Source of the DNA: Betaproteobacteria bacterium | GTDB lineage: Bacteria; Pseudomonadota; Gammaproteobacteria; Burkholderiales; Casimicrobiaceae | Reading direction: 5' to 3' | Assembly (NCBI GenBank): GCA_027492485.1 | Contig: JAPUER010000016.1 | Location: 1 to 48,737 of the forward strand | DNA length: 48,737 nt | In this document: positions 1-7,311 of the stretch, one piece after another | How positions within the stretch are numbered: the stretch's first letter is position 1 | Layout of the letters: each line of letters starts with the position of its first letter | Program-made: the position numbers and the translations under genes | The notes under the pieces: model-generated | Told to the model about the DNA's origin: nothing | Databases searched by the model: none | Seen by the model: only the letters and a program-made list of their open reading frames with translations

Positions 1-2
1 CC

Positions 3-458
3 CCCGGCGTGCCGGCAGCAACGCCCGCTGGGGCGCCAGCGGGCACCGCCGCCAGCGTCGATCTCGAAGTGAAACCCGGCGGCGGCGCCGAGCGCGACGG
101 CATCACCTGGAGTTGGCCGGTCAGCGGTCGGGTCACCAGCAAGTTCAACGACAAGGCGCCGATGAAGGGCATCGACATCCTTGTTGCAGTCGGCGGGCCA
201 GTCGTTGCGGCCGCGACCGGCAAGGTCATCTACGTCGGCAAGGAGCCGCGCGGTTACGGCCAGATGATCGTGGTCAGCCACGCGAAGGAGACGGTTAGCG
301 TCTATTTCCACGCCGACAAGGTGCAAGTGAAAGAGCAGCAGCGCGTGCTGCTCGGCCAGAAGCTGGCCGAAGTCGCCACCGGTGGCGACAACAAGATGCA
401 TTTCGAGGTACGGCGTCAGGGCCGGCCGCTCGATCCCCTGACGCTAATGCCGAAGTAG
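3..458 (+). CDS. nlpD: NlpD-type murein hydrolase activator, C-terminal part (5' end outside window)
   Basis: The reading frame is open from the window edge, so this is the 3' end of a larger gene. The visible part is a LytM/M23 fold (about residues 35-150). The position that carries the first zinc-ligand His in active M23 peptidases reads MKGID, so the metal site is degenerate. This, with the KVQVKEQQRV stretch and the HFEVR motif, matches NlpD/EnvC activators rather than active endopeptidases. In the family these are periplasmic or outer-membrane lipoproteins that switch on AmiC-type amidases during septum splitting. The lipobox and LysM domain expected upstream lie outside the window. It is followed by a convergent gene and a 116-bp dyad repeat. 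Confidence 0.9.
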   Translation, partial: PGVPAATPAGAPAGTAASVDLEVKPGGGAERDGITWSWPVSGRVTSKFNDKAPMKGIDILVAVGGPVVAAATGKVIYVGKEPRGYGQMIVVSHAKETVSVYFHADKVQVKEQQRVLLGQKLAEVATGGDNKMHFEVRRQGRPLDPLTLMPK

Positions 459-600
459 CGTGATCGCCGCGGCCGCCACGCTTGGCGTAGTGACGACTCG
501 GCACCGCCCTCTCCCCGAAGGCATTGGCCGGTGATGGCGAGGCACGCGGCAGGGGTGGCAACGACGTGCCAAGCGATCCAGCTTGGCGGCAAACTATTAC

Positions 601-716
601 AGCTTTTTTGAAAGAACGACTATCGAATGCCGCTTTGCCGAAAGAATTCGGCAAAGTCGACTCCACTATTTTTTTGCCGCCGAGCCCGGATTGAATGCGC
701 AGTGACGCAAAAAGCT
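601..716. repeat. 116-bp GTCGAC-centred dyad repeat, copy 1
   Basis: AGCTTTT at 601-607, GTCGAC at 656-661 and AAAAGCT at 710-716, with exactly 48 nt between core and end on each side. The left arm contains a perfect 10-bp hairpin (CTTTGCCGAA at 633-642, TTCGGCAAAG at 647-656, loop AGAA). The element lies between the convergent nlpD and ornithine cyclodeaminase genes. Nothing else is recognisable in the rest of the 459-800 spacer. It belongs to a family of seven in the window. Confidence 0.75.
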
Positions 717-800
717 ATAGCGGTGGACCAGGCGTCTGTGCCGCAGCAGGCAAATCGGTGCTCGGGCCTGTTGCCGCGAGTCTGGCGACTGCCGCAACGG

Positions 801-1910
801 TCAAACACACTCAAGCACGTCCAAGGGCACGTCGCGCTGCGGCGCCGGGCCGGTGATCAGCGCCAGCAGGTTCTTCGGGTCGTCCTGCGCGGCAATCAGC
901 GGCAGGCTGGCGATGTCGCCCTGGCTGACGGCGAAGCGGTAGAGATACTGCAACGCCGCGAAATCTTCGATCGCGAAGCCGACCGAGTCGAACACCGTGA
1001 CCTGCGCGTCGTCGGTGCGTCCCGGCGCGTTGCCCGTCAACACTTGCCACAACTCCACCACCGGGAAGTCCGCCGGCATCTGCTGGATGTCGCCCTCGAT
1101 GCGCGTCTGCGGCTCGTATTCGACGAACACGCGGGCTTGCGCCAGCACGTCGCGATGCAGCTCCGTCTTGCCGGGGCAGTCGCCGCCGACGGCGTTGATG
1201 TGCATGCCGGGCACGACCATGTCGGCGCTGACGATGGTGGCGTTGGCCTTGTCGGCGGTCACAGTGGTGACGATGTCGGCGCCGCGCACTGCGGCGGCGG
1301 CGCTGTCGTGCGCCGTCGCGCGCAGCCCCTGCGCGGCGAGATTGGCGAGCAGCTTGGCGGTAGCGGCACGGTCGACGTCGAACAGGCGAAACTCGTCGAT
1401 GCCCAGCATCTCGGCGAAAGCCAGCGCCTGGAACTCGCTCTGGGCGCCGTTGCCGATGATCGCCATCACCCGGCTGTCGGGGCGGGCAAGGGCGCGGGCG
1501 GCCAGCGCGGACGCCGCGGCGGTGCGCAGCGCGGTGGTCAGCGTCATCTCCGACAGCAGCAGCGGCATGCCGGTGTCGACGTCGGCCAACACGCCGAATG
1601 CCATCACCGTCGGCAGCGCGCGCCGCGTGTTCTTCGGGTGGCCGTTGACGTATTTGAACGCGTAGCGGGTGGCGTCCGACACCGGCATCAGCTCGATCAC
1701 GCCGTCCGGCGAATGATTGGCGACGCGCGGCGCTTTGTCGAAATCCGGCCAACGCCGAAAGTCGGCGGCGATGGCATCGGTCAGTTCACGCAGCACACGG
1801 CGCACGCCTCGCAAACGAACGAGGCGTGCGACATCTGCCGGCGACAGGAACAGGGGCTGACGGATGGCGGAGACACGGGTGGCGGGTTGGGCGGCGCGGC
1901 GCATAGGCAT
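801..1910 (-). CDS. ornithine cyclodeaminase / mu-crystallin family protein
   Basis: The 369-residue protein belongs to the ornithine cyclodeaminase/mu-crystallin family. True ornithine cyclodeaminases convert L-ornithine to L-proline and ammonia with tightly bound NAD+; relatives are ketimine reductases or opine-like dehydrogenases. Visible features are the substrate-side segment around GVIELMPVSD and KYVNGHPKN, a Rossmann segment MAIIGNGAQSEFQALAF near the middle, and the conserved INAVGGDCPGKTEL stretch. The length is at the upper end for the family. It is transcribed divergently from an Lrp/AsnC gene 122 bp away, the usual arrangement for control by that regulator. ATG 1910 is used; ATG 1904 is an alternative and neither has a good ribosome-binding site. 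Confidence 0.88.
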   Translation of the reverse strand: MPMRRAAQPATRVSAIRQPLFLSPADVARLVRLRGVRRVLRELTDAIAADFRRWPDFDKAPRVANHSPDGVIELMPVSDATRYAFKYVNGHPKNTRRALPTVMAFGVLADVDTGMPLLLSEMTLTTALRTAAASALAARALARPDSRVMAIIGNGAQSEFQALAFAEMLGIDEFRLFDVDRAATAKLLANLAAQGLRATAHDSAAAAVRGADIVTTVTADKANATIVSADMVVPGMHINAVGGDCPGKTELHRDVLAQARVFVEYEPQTRIEGDIQQMPADFPVVELWQVLTGNAPGRTDDAQVTVFDSVGFAIEDFAALQYLYRFAVSQGDIASLPLIAAQDDPKNLLALITGPAPQRDVPLDVLECV

Positions 1911-1984
1911 GAACAGGAAGTTGCGATGCCTGAAATTCTGGCAACAAGCGGCGTCAATTCATATCGGCAACAATGTGCAAAAAA

Positions 1985-2032
1985 CGTCAAATAACTGACG
2001 AAATGACAAGCATAATTGAATAAAATGACAAG
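1985..2032. promoter_or_regulatory. candidate Lrp/AsnC operator region
   Basis: This AT-rich stretch between the divergent genes holds an inverted repeat, CGTCA (1985-1989) - 6 nt - TGACG (1996-2000). It also holds a 10-nt direct repeat AAATGACAAG at 2001-2010 and 2023-2032, offset by 22 bp (two helical turns). The second copy abuts the ATG at 2033. CATAAT at 2011-2016 could be a -10 hexamer, which would leave a very short leader. Phased repeats are typical of Lrp-family sites; the assignment is inferred. Confidence 0.5.
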
Positions 2033-2458
2033 ATGGACGAAACAGACCACAAGCTGATCGCGCTGCTGCGCACCGATGCCCGTGCCAGTGTGGCCACGCT
2101 GGCACATCGTCTGGGGGTGTCGCGCGGTACCGTGACCAATCGCATCGCGCGGCTCGAAGCGCAGGGCGTGATCGTGGGCTACACCGTGCGTCTGCGGCCC
2201 GACGTCAAGCAGGATCAGATCAACGCCTGGATGAGCATCGCGGTGGAGGGCAACCAGACGCGGCGGGTGATCGCCGAGCTAATGGGCGAGCCGTCGGTGG
2301 CGATCCTGCACGACACCAACGGCCGCTGGGACTTGCTGGCGCAACTGCGCGCCGGCGATCTGGCCGAGATGTCGCAGGCGCTGGAGCGCATCCGCCTGAT
2401 CAAGGGCATCAGCAACACCGAGACCAGCATTCATCTGGTCACCTACCGCACGTCATAG
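2033..2458 (+). CDS. Lrp/AsnC family transcriptional regulator
   Basis: The 141-residue protein has the standard Lrp layout. An N-terminal AsnC-type winged helix occupies about residues 1-60 (MDETDHKLIALLRTDARASV, then LAHRLGVSRGTVTNRIARLE). A C-terminal RAM ligand-binding domain follows (about 65-140), with the family's GYTVRLRPDV opening. It is a DNA-binding protein expected to respond to an amino acid. Its divergent position beside ornithine cyclodeaminase suggests it senses ornithine, arginine or a related amino acid and controls that gene. The ATG directly follows a direct repeat, so translation may start from a near-leaderless mRNA. Confidence 0.93.
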   Translation: MDETDHKLIALLRTDARASVATLAHRLGVSRGTVTNRIARLEAQGVIVGYTVRLRPDVKQDQINAWMSIAVEGNQTRRVIAELMGEPSVAILHDTNGRWDLLAQLRAGDLAEMSQALERIRLIKGISNTETSIHLVTYRTS

Positions 2459-2480
2459 CGTGGTCAAGCCTGTCCGGCCG

Positions 2481-2993
2481 CTATGGCTGCGCGCTGCGTC
2501 GCATCGGCGCGCGGCTTTGCTCGTTGTTGTGCTGCACCAGCTTGGCCAGCAGGCGACAGAACACGGCCTGCTCGTCGGCACTCAAGGGCGCCAGGATGCG
2601 CGTCTGCGCGGCGGCGACCGCAGGCACGATCTTCGCCAACTGGGCGCGGCCGCGGCGGGTGATGGCGAGGCGCTTGCGCCGACGGTCGTCGGCGTCCGCT
2701 GCGCGCGCCAGCAGGCCGCGCTGCTCCAGCCGCAGCACCACCTGGCCGAGGGTGGCGACGTCCACCGCGATGTGGGCGGCGAGCGTCACTTGATCGACTG
2801 TCGGGTGGCGCGACAATTCCGCAAGCAGGGCGAACTGCACCGGCGTCAATTCCTGCCCGCCGGTCTCCTCGGCGAAGATGGCGACGGCGATTTGCTGCGC
2901 GCGGCGGATCAGATGGCCGGGCGCCGTCTGCAAGTCGTACTCCGCCGCCGGCTTGCGGGCGGTATCGCCATGTTTCTGCGCAGCGTTGGCCAT
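2481..2993 (-). CDS. MarR family transcriptional regulator
   Basis: A 170-residue winged-helix protein starting at the ATG of MANAAQKHG. The longer reading frame up to 3098 would run through the operator-like palindrome and is not preferred. The MarR fold is seen in LTPVQFALLAELSRHP (helix 2/3), the recognition region around DQVTLAAHIAVDVATLGQVV, and the wing DADDRRRKRLAITRRGR. MarR proteins are dimeric repressors, often released by aromatic acids. The gentisate catabolism genes lie immediately downstream of its divergent promoter, so control of gentisate ring cleavage is the likely role. It converges with the Lrp gene (22-bp gap). Confidence 0.9.
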   Translation of the reverse strand: MANAAQKHGDTARKPAAEYDLQTAPGHLIRRAQQIAVAIFAEETGGQELTPVQFALLAELSRHPTVDQVTLAAHIAVDVATLGQVVLRLEQRGLLARAADADDRRRKRLAITRRGRAQLAKIVPAVAAAQTRILAPLSADEQAVFCRLLAKLVQHNNEQSRAPMRRSAQP

Positions 2994-3022
2994 TCGTTCT
3001 GCCCTCTTGTGTTTATGCCATG

Positions 3023-3040
3023 TAATAAGTATGCTTATTA
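3023..3040. promoter_or_regulatory. inverted-repeat operator upstream of marR-type gene
   Basis: TAATAAG (3023-3029) - TATG - CTTATTA (3034-3040) is a perfect 7-bp inverted repeat with a 4-bp spacer, in a locally AT-rich patch 30 bp upstream of the MarR-family start. MarR operators are typically 16-20-bp palindromes of this kind. It probably serves autoregulation and possibly control of the divergent gentisate genes. Confidence 0.65.
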
Positions 3041-3148
3041 TAATGTTTGCCGGACCGATGCCAAGCGCAAGTGCAATGGCAGCCGGCACGGTCTGCACGG
3101 CAAGCGGCGGGAGGAGTCATGACCAATAGGGAAGCGCTGAACAAGTCC

Positions 3149-3228
3149 CCGTTCACCCTGAACGAAGTGAAGGGTTTGACGATTGGATCCGGGTTTCAGA
3201 CCCTTCGCCGGCGGCTCAGGGTGAACGG
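3149..3228. repeat. CCCTGA-type interspersed inverted repeat
   Basis: The outer arms are perfect 13-bp inverted repeats, CCGTTCACCCTGA (3149-3161) and TCAGGGTGAACGG (3216-3228). A second inner pair, GAAGGGT (3169-3175) and ACCCTTC (3200-3206), continues the stem. This resembles a widespread proteobacterial intergenic repeat built on the TTCACCCTGA/GAAGGGT core. It lies between the MarR operator and the gentisate dioxygenase start. Confidence 0.7.
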
Positions 3229-3261
3229 AACCTATTTAGTTTCCCTAGCAGGGACAAACCG

Positions 3262-4326
3262 ATGAACGCCGTCGGCAAGCACGCCGCCGTCGCAGCGGAA
3301 CGCGCGGCGCTGTACGCCGAGATGTCGCCGCTGCACCTGACGCCGCTGTGGGAGGTGCTGCACGCGCTGGTGCCAGCGCAGCCGAACACGCCGTGTGTGC
3401 CGGCGCTGTGGCGCTACGACGAGGTGCGTCCGTATCTGCTGCGCGCGGGCGCGGCGATCACCGCCGAGGAGGCCGTGCGCCGGGTGCTGATCCTCGAAAA
3501 CCCGGCGTTGCGCGGCCAGAGCTGCGTGACGCAATCGCTCTATGCCGGGCTGCAACTGATCCTGCCCGGCGAGGTGGCGCCCAGCCATCGCCACACGCAG
3601 AGCGCGCTGCGTTTCGTGGTCGAGGGCCAGGGCGCGTTCACCGCGGTCAACGGCGAGCGCACCACCATGCAGCCGGGCGACTTCATCATCACGCCGCAAT
3701 GGACCTGGCATGACCACGGCAGCGAGGCCGACGGCCCGGTGGTGTGGCTCGATGGTCTCGACATTCCGATGATCCGCTTTTTCGATGCCGGCTTTGCCGA
3801 AAGCGGCGGCGCCGCGCAGCAGCAGATCGTGCGCCCCGAGGGCAACAATTTCGCGCGCTACGGTGCCAACATGCTGCCGCTGCGCCATGATGCGCCGCAC
3901 GGCAGCACCTCGCCGATCTTCAGCTACCCCTACGCGCGCAGCCGCGAGGCGCTGGCGCGGCTGACGCGCGACGGTCCGGTCGATGCCCATGACGGCTGCA
4001 AGCTGCGCTACGTGAATCCGGCCACCGGTGGCTCGCCGATGCCGACGATGGCGACCTTTCTGCAGCTCCTGCCGCGCGGTTTCGCCGGCCGGCCGTACCG
4101 GCAGACCGACGGCACCGTGTTCAGCGTGGTCGAGGGGCGCGGTCGCGCCACGATCGGGCGCGGCGACAGCCAATGGCACTACGATTTCGGTCCGCGCGAT
4201 CACTTCGTGGTGCCGTCGTGGCATACGCTCTCGCTGTCGGCAGCCGACGAATGCGTGCTGTTCAGCTATTCCGACCGGCCGGTGCAGCAGGCGCTCTCCA
4301 TCTGGCGCGAGGAGCGGCTGGCCTGA
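3262..4326 (+). CDS. gentisate 1,2-dioxygenase
   Basis: The 354-residue bicupin protein opens the gentisate (2,5-dihydroxybenzoate) ring with O2 to give maleylpyruvate. The N-terminal cupin carries the Fe(II) ligand region [14 protein letters not shown], followed by [16 protein letters not shown] second cupin near the C-terminus ([22 protein letters not shown]) completes the bicupin. The length is the family norm. Spacing to the next gene, a fumarylacetoacetase-family hydrolase, is 43 bp, so the two probably form one transcript. Maleylpyruvate isomerase, the usual third gene, is not in this window. The divergent MarR regulator is the likely controller. Confidence 0.93.
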   Translation: MNAVGKHAAVAAERAALYAEMSPLHLTPLWEVLHALVPAQPNTPCVPALWRYDEVRPYLLRAGAAITAEEAVRRVLILENPALRGQSCVTQSLYAGLQLILPGEVAPSHRHTQSALRFVVEGQGAFTAVNGERTTMQPGDFIITPQWTWHDHGSEADGPVVWLDGLDIPMIRFFDAGFAESGGAAQQQIVRPEGNNFARYGANMLPLRHDAPHGSTSPIFSYPYARSREALARLTRDGPVDAHDGCKLRYVNPATGGSPMPTMATFLQLLPRGFAGRPYRQTDGTVFSVVEGRGRATIGRGDSQWHYDFGPRDHFVVPSWHTLSLSAADECVLFSYSDRPVQQALSIWREERLA

Positions 4327-4369
4327 CTTCGCGGCACTACTTCCGTTTATCGATATTTGTCTGGACATC

Positions 4370-5065
4370 ATGAACTACGTCTTTGCTCCCGCCCCTGTCA
4401 CCTCGCTGCCCGTCGTCGGCTCGGACCAGCGCTTCCCGGTGCGGCGCGTCTACTGCGTCGGCCGCAACTATGTCGAACACGCGCAGGAGATGGGCTTCAG
4501 CGGCCGCGAAGCGCCGTTCTTCTTCATGAAGCCGGCCGATGCCGTGATCCCCTGCGCGGCAGGCGCCACCGCCGAGATCGCCTATCCGAGCCTGACCAGG
4601 AATTTCCATCACGAGGTGGAGCTGGTCGTCGCCATCGGCAAAGGCGGCAAGAACATCGCGCAGGCCGATGCCGCGAAGCACATCTTCGGCTACGCCATCG
4701 GGCTCGACATGACGCGCCGCGATCTGCAGGGCGAGGCCAAGAAGCAGGGCCGGCCGTGGGAGGTGGGCAAGGCGGTCGATCAATCGGCGCCGATGGGGCC
4801 GATCACGCCGATTACCAGGTCAGGCGCAATCGACAAGGGCGCTATCACCCTCACCGTGAACGGCAAGACCACGCAGTCGAGCGACATCGGCAAACTGATC
4901 TGGAACGTCAACGAAGTGATCGAGCATCTCTCGGCGGCATGGGAGCTGCAACCCGGCGACCTGATCATGACCGGCACGCCGGAAGGCGTCGCCGCGGTCG
5001 TCGCCGGGGACGTGATGGTGGCAAGCTGCGCGGGTGTTGAGCCGATGACGGTGAAGGTGGTCTAG
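4370..5065 (+). CDS. fumarylpyruvate hydrolase (fumarylacetoacetate hydrolase family)
   Basis: A 231-residue FAH-fold enzyme starting at MNYVFAPAP; the longer open frame upstream is only the shadow of the dioxygenase gene. Conserved features are CVGRNYVEHAQEMG, the FFFMKPADAV loop, the metal-ligand segment NFHHEVELVVAIGKGG, GYAIGLDMTRRDLQ, and the C-terminal GDLIMTGTPEGV. In the gentisate pathway it hydrolyses fumarylpyruvate (or maleylpyruvate directly) to fumarate/maleate and pyruvate. Its position behind gentisate dioxygenase supports this over the other reactions of the superfamily. Confidence 0.9.
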   Translation: MNYVFAPAPVTSLPVVGSDQRFPVRRVYCVGRNYVEHAQEMGFSGREAPFFFMKPADAVIPCAAGATAEIAYPSLTRNFHHEVELVVAIGKGGKNIAQADAAKHIFGYAIGLDMTRRDLQGEAKKQGRPWEVGKAVDQSAPMGPITPITRSGAIDKGAITLTVNGKTTQSSDIGKLIWNVNEVIEHLSAAWELQPGDLIMTGTPEGVAAVVAGDVMVASCAGVEPMTVKVV

Positions 5066-5107
5066 GAGTCTGCGCGAGGACGAAAACGCAAACTCACCCG
5101 CCGTTAT

Positions 5108-5223
5108 GGCTTTTTGCGGAAATGCCCAATTGGACGGGGCAAAGCGCTGAATTTGCGGGTAAGTCGACTCCCGATTGGCAAGTTGGCTCCGCAGCCGAGC
5201 GCGGAAGGACTGGGTAGCGGCCC
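5108..5223. repeat. GTCGAC-centred dyad repeat, copy 2 (left arm clear, right arm degenerate)
   Basis: GGCTTTT at 5108-5114 and GTCGAC at 5163-5168 are separated by exactly 48 nt, with GAAA, CCAATT and GGGGC at the positions used in other copies. On the right side no AAAAGCT is found at the expected 5217-5223, so the second arm is lost or strongly diverged. The element lies between convergent genes. Confidence 0.6.
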
Positions 5224-5263
5224 TCCCCCGGCGAGCGGGGAAGGAGTCGCGAATCGGCCGGCA

Positions 5264-5803
5264 CTACTGCTGCCGGTCTTCCGCCTTGAAGCTGCCGCCG
5301 GTGATGCTCAGTTTTGCCTTGGTCTTCACTTCCACCAGATCAAAGCTGAAGCTGCCTTCGATGACCTTGCCTTTGACCGAGGTGATTTCCAGCTGATTTT
5401 TGCCGTCGGCCAGCCGGTAGTTGGCTTGCGGTTCGCCGAACGGCTGTTTGCTGACGCCTTTGACAAAGCTGACCTCGCAACTGCGGCTGCCGCTGCCGGC
5501 AAACGTGAACTTGACCGGTTTGCCGTCGTAGTTGCGACAATTGATGGAGAGTTTGTCGACCGGCGTCTTCGGCGGCGGATAAGCGGCCGCGCCTTTGCTG
5601 CTGGCGATCAGGTTGAGCACGCCCTTGGTCGGAACCAGATACAGGATGGTGTCGTCGTCGCCCTCGAATGGCTTGCCGTCGACGGTGGCGCTCAGGCGCT
5701 GTGTTTCGGCCTGCGCCGCGACGGGCAGCACGAGGCCCGCGAGCGCGGCGGCAAGGGTGAGCGCGCGGGCGCGGCGAAGGGCGAGGGATGGTGCGTTGTG
5801 CAT
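5264..5803 (-). CDS. secreted protein of unknown function
   Basis: A 179-residue protein starting at MHNAPSLALRR. The first about 30 residues form a Sec signal peptide: basic n-region, hydrophobic ALTLAAALAGLVLPV, then VAAQAETQ as the likely cleavage site. The mature part is beta-rich and starts as an exposed edge, LSATVDGKPFEGDDDTILYL. It has two Cys residues (INCRNY and SRSCEV) that could form a disulphide, and it ends in KLSITGGSFKAEDRQQ. I do not recognise the family; the overall look is of a periplasmic beta-sandwich. It is in the same direction as, and 83 bp downstream of, the haem-linked diguanylate cyclase. Confidence 0.75.
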   Translation of the reverse strand: MHNAPSLALRRARALTLAAALAGLVLPVAAQAETQRLSATVDGKPFEGDDDTILYLVPTKGVLNLIASSKGAAAYPPPKTPVDKLSINCRNYDGKPVKFTFAGSGSRSCEVSFVKGVSKQPFGEPQANYRLADGKNQLEITSVKGKVIEGSFSFDLVEVKTKAKLSITGGSFKAEDRQQ

Positions 5804-5886
5804 GATGCTCCACGGATTGCGCGACGGGGATTTCCACTGACCAGGCAAACACGCGCATCGGCGCCTGGACTCATGACGGGGCGTGC

Positions 5887-7137
5887 TCAGGCGCTTGCGG
5901 CTTCGGTGGCTGCATCGGCACGGACGACGCGGTTGCGACCGGTCTGCTTGGCAACGTAAAGCGCGCGGTCCGCCCGGTTGATCAGGGTGCGGGCATCTTC
6001 CTTGGTGTCCCACTCGGCAACGCCAAAGCTCGCGCTGACGGCGCCGACCAGATCGTAGGGCACGTTGGCGATCTTGGCGCGCACCGCCTCGGCGATGGCC
6101 AGGGCGGCGTCGATGCGCGTCTCGCGCAGCAGGATGATGAACTCCTCGCCGCCGAACCGTGCTGCGCAGTCGGACCCGCGCAGCAGTTCGCGCACTCGCA
6201 GCGCCGTGTTCTTCAGCACCACGTCGCCGCTGTCATGACCGAAGGTGTCGTTGATCCGTTTGAAGAAATCGAGATCGAAGATCACCACCGACATGCCGGT
6301 GTGGTGAATGCGCGCATCGGCCATCGCCGATTCCAGATGCTCGAAAAAGCGCCGCCGGTTGACCAGATCGGTGAGGAAGTCCTTGGTCGCCAGCTCCTCC
6401 AGTTGCCGGTTCACCCGCGCCATCGGCTCGATCACCAGGCCCGACATCGCCAGATTCAGCGCCAGAAACATCAGCCCAAAAATCGTCAGCAGCGACCACA
6501 TGAAACTGTAGAACGTCCGCCGCGCCTTCTCCAGCGGATAGAGCATCGGCAGCTTCACCACCTGCATGCCGACCGTCTCGTTCATCTGCCAGCCGAAACC
6601 GTTCTTCTCGCCGTAGATTTGCAGCATCGAGGCAGGCGCGACGCCCGGCACGCTGTGGCAAGTCAGGCACTGCGCCTGCTTGATGACGATCGGCCGCGCC
6701 ACGTATACCGAGCGCTGTACACCTTCGCCCTGAATGCCGGTCAGCTCGGTCTGCGTGCCGTCGGCGCGAAACTGCTCGATCAGCGAACGCTCCCAGTCAC
6801 TGGCGCGGTCGCGCGGATTGGTCGGGTTGAGCACCGCCTCCTTGTATTCGTACGCCGGAAAGCGGTCGCGCAGGCGGCGCAGCGTCTCGGTCGCGGCGAA
6901 CGCCGGCACCGTCTGCGGCAGAAATCGCCTGTCGTTCAGCGGGTCGAGATGCGGCTTGATCTCGTCGGTGGTGTAGCTGCGGATCGCCAGCGCAGTCTCC
7001 ATCAGCACCTGCGAGTTTTGGCGAACGTCGCTAACGGCATCGCTTTCCAGTGCGTGGTGGTAATACCAGGCAGCACCGAGCAGGCTCAACGCAAAGATCG
7101 CCACCAGCAGCAGATTGAATTTGATCCGTATCGACAT
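5887..7137 (-). CDS. haem-c sensor diguanylate cyclase (DUF3365/Tll0287-like domain + GGDEF)
   Basis: A 416-residue membrane protein predicted to make c-di-GMP. An N-terminal transmembrane helix (about 7-25) leads into a periplasmic Tll0287-like/DUF3365 domain with a single haem-c motif CLTCH (C157, C160, H161). A second transmembrane helix (about 211-232) precedes the GGDEF domain (about 250-405). The active loop is GGEEF (329-333). An intact RxxD inhibitory site, RGSD (320-323), sits five residues before it, so product inhibition is expected. The metal-binding FDLDFFKRINDTFGH segment is complete. The domain order implies that periplasmic redox state, NO/CO or O2 acting at the haem modulates cytoplasmic c-di-GMP output; that link is inferred. 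Confidence 0.9.
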   Translation of the reverse strand: MSIRIKFNLLLVAIFALSLLGAAWYYHHALESDAVSDVRQNSQVLMETALAIRSYTTDEIKPHLDPLNDRRFLPQTVPAFAATETLRRLRDRFPAYEYKEAVLNPTNPRDRASDWERSLIEQFRADGTQTELTGIQGEGVQRSVYVARPIVIKQAQCLTCHSVPGVAPASMLQIYGEKNGFGWQMNETVGMQVVKLPMLYPLEKARRTFYSFMWSLLTIFGLMFLALNLAMSGLVIEPMARVNRQLEELATKDFLTDLVNRRRFFEHLESAMADARIHHTGMSVVIFDLDFFKRINDTFGHDSGDVVLKNTALRVRELLRGSDCAARFGGEEFIILLRETRIDAALAIAEAVRAKIANVPYDLVGAVSASFGVAEWDTKEDARTLINRADRALYVAKQTGRNRVVRADAATEAASA

Positions 7138-7311
7138 AAAGCATCGCGATGGCGGTCAGGCTCGCTGAACATCCCGCGTCGGGAAGGCAGGTACGCCGCG
7201 CCCCGAGAACGGGCCGGGGCCGATGATATAGGCGAATGCCGCCGACGAAAAGCCCGGCTGCGGCTGGCGAGCTGGCCACCGCGCGCGATGGTCGCGTGCC
7301 GAGCGCAGAAA

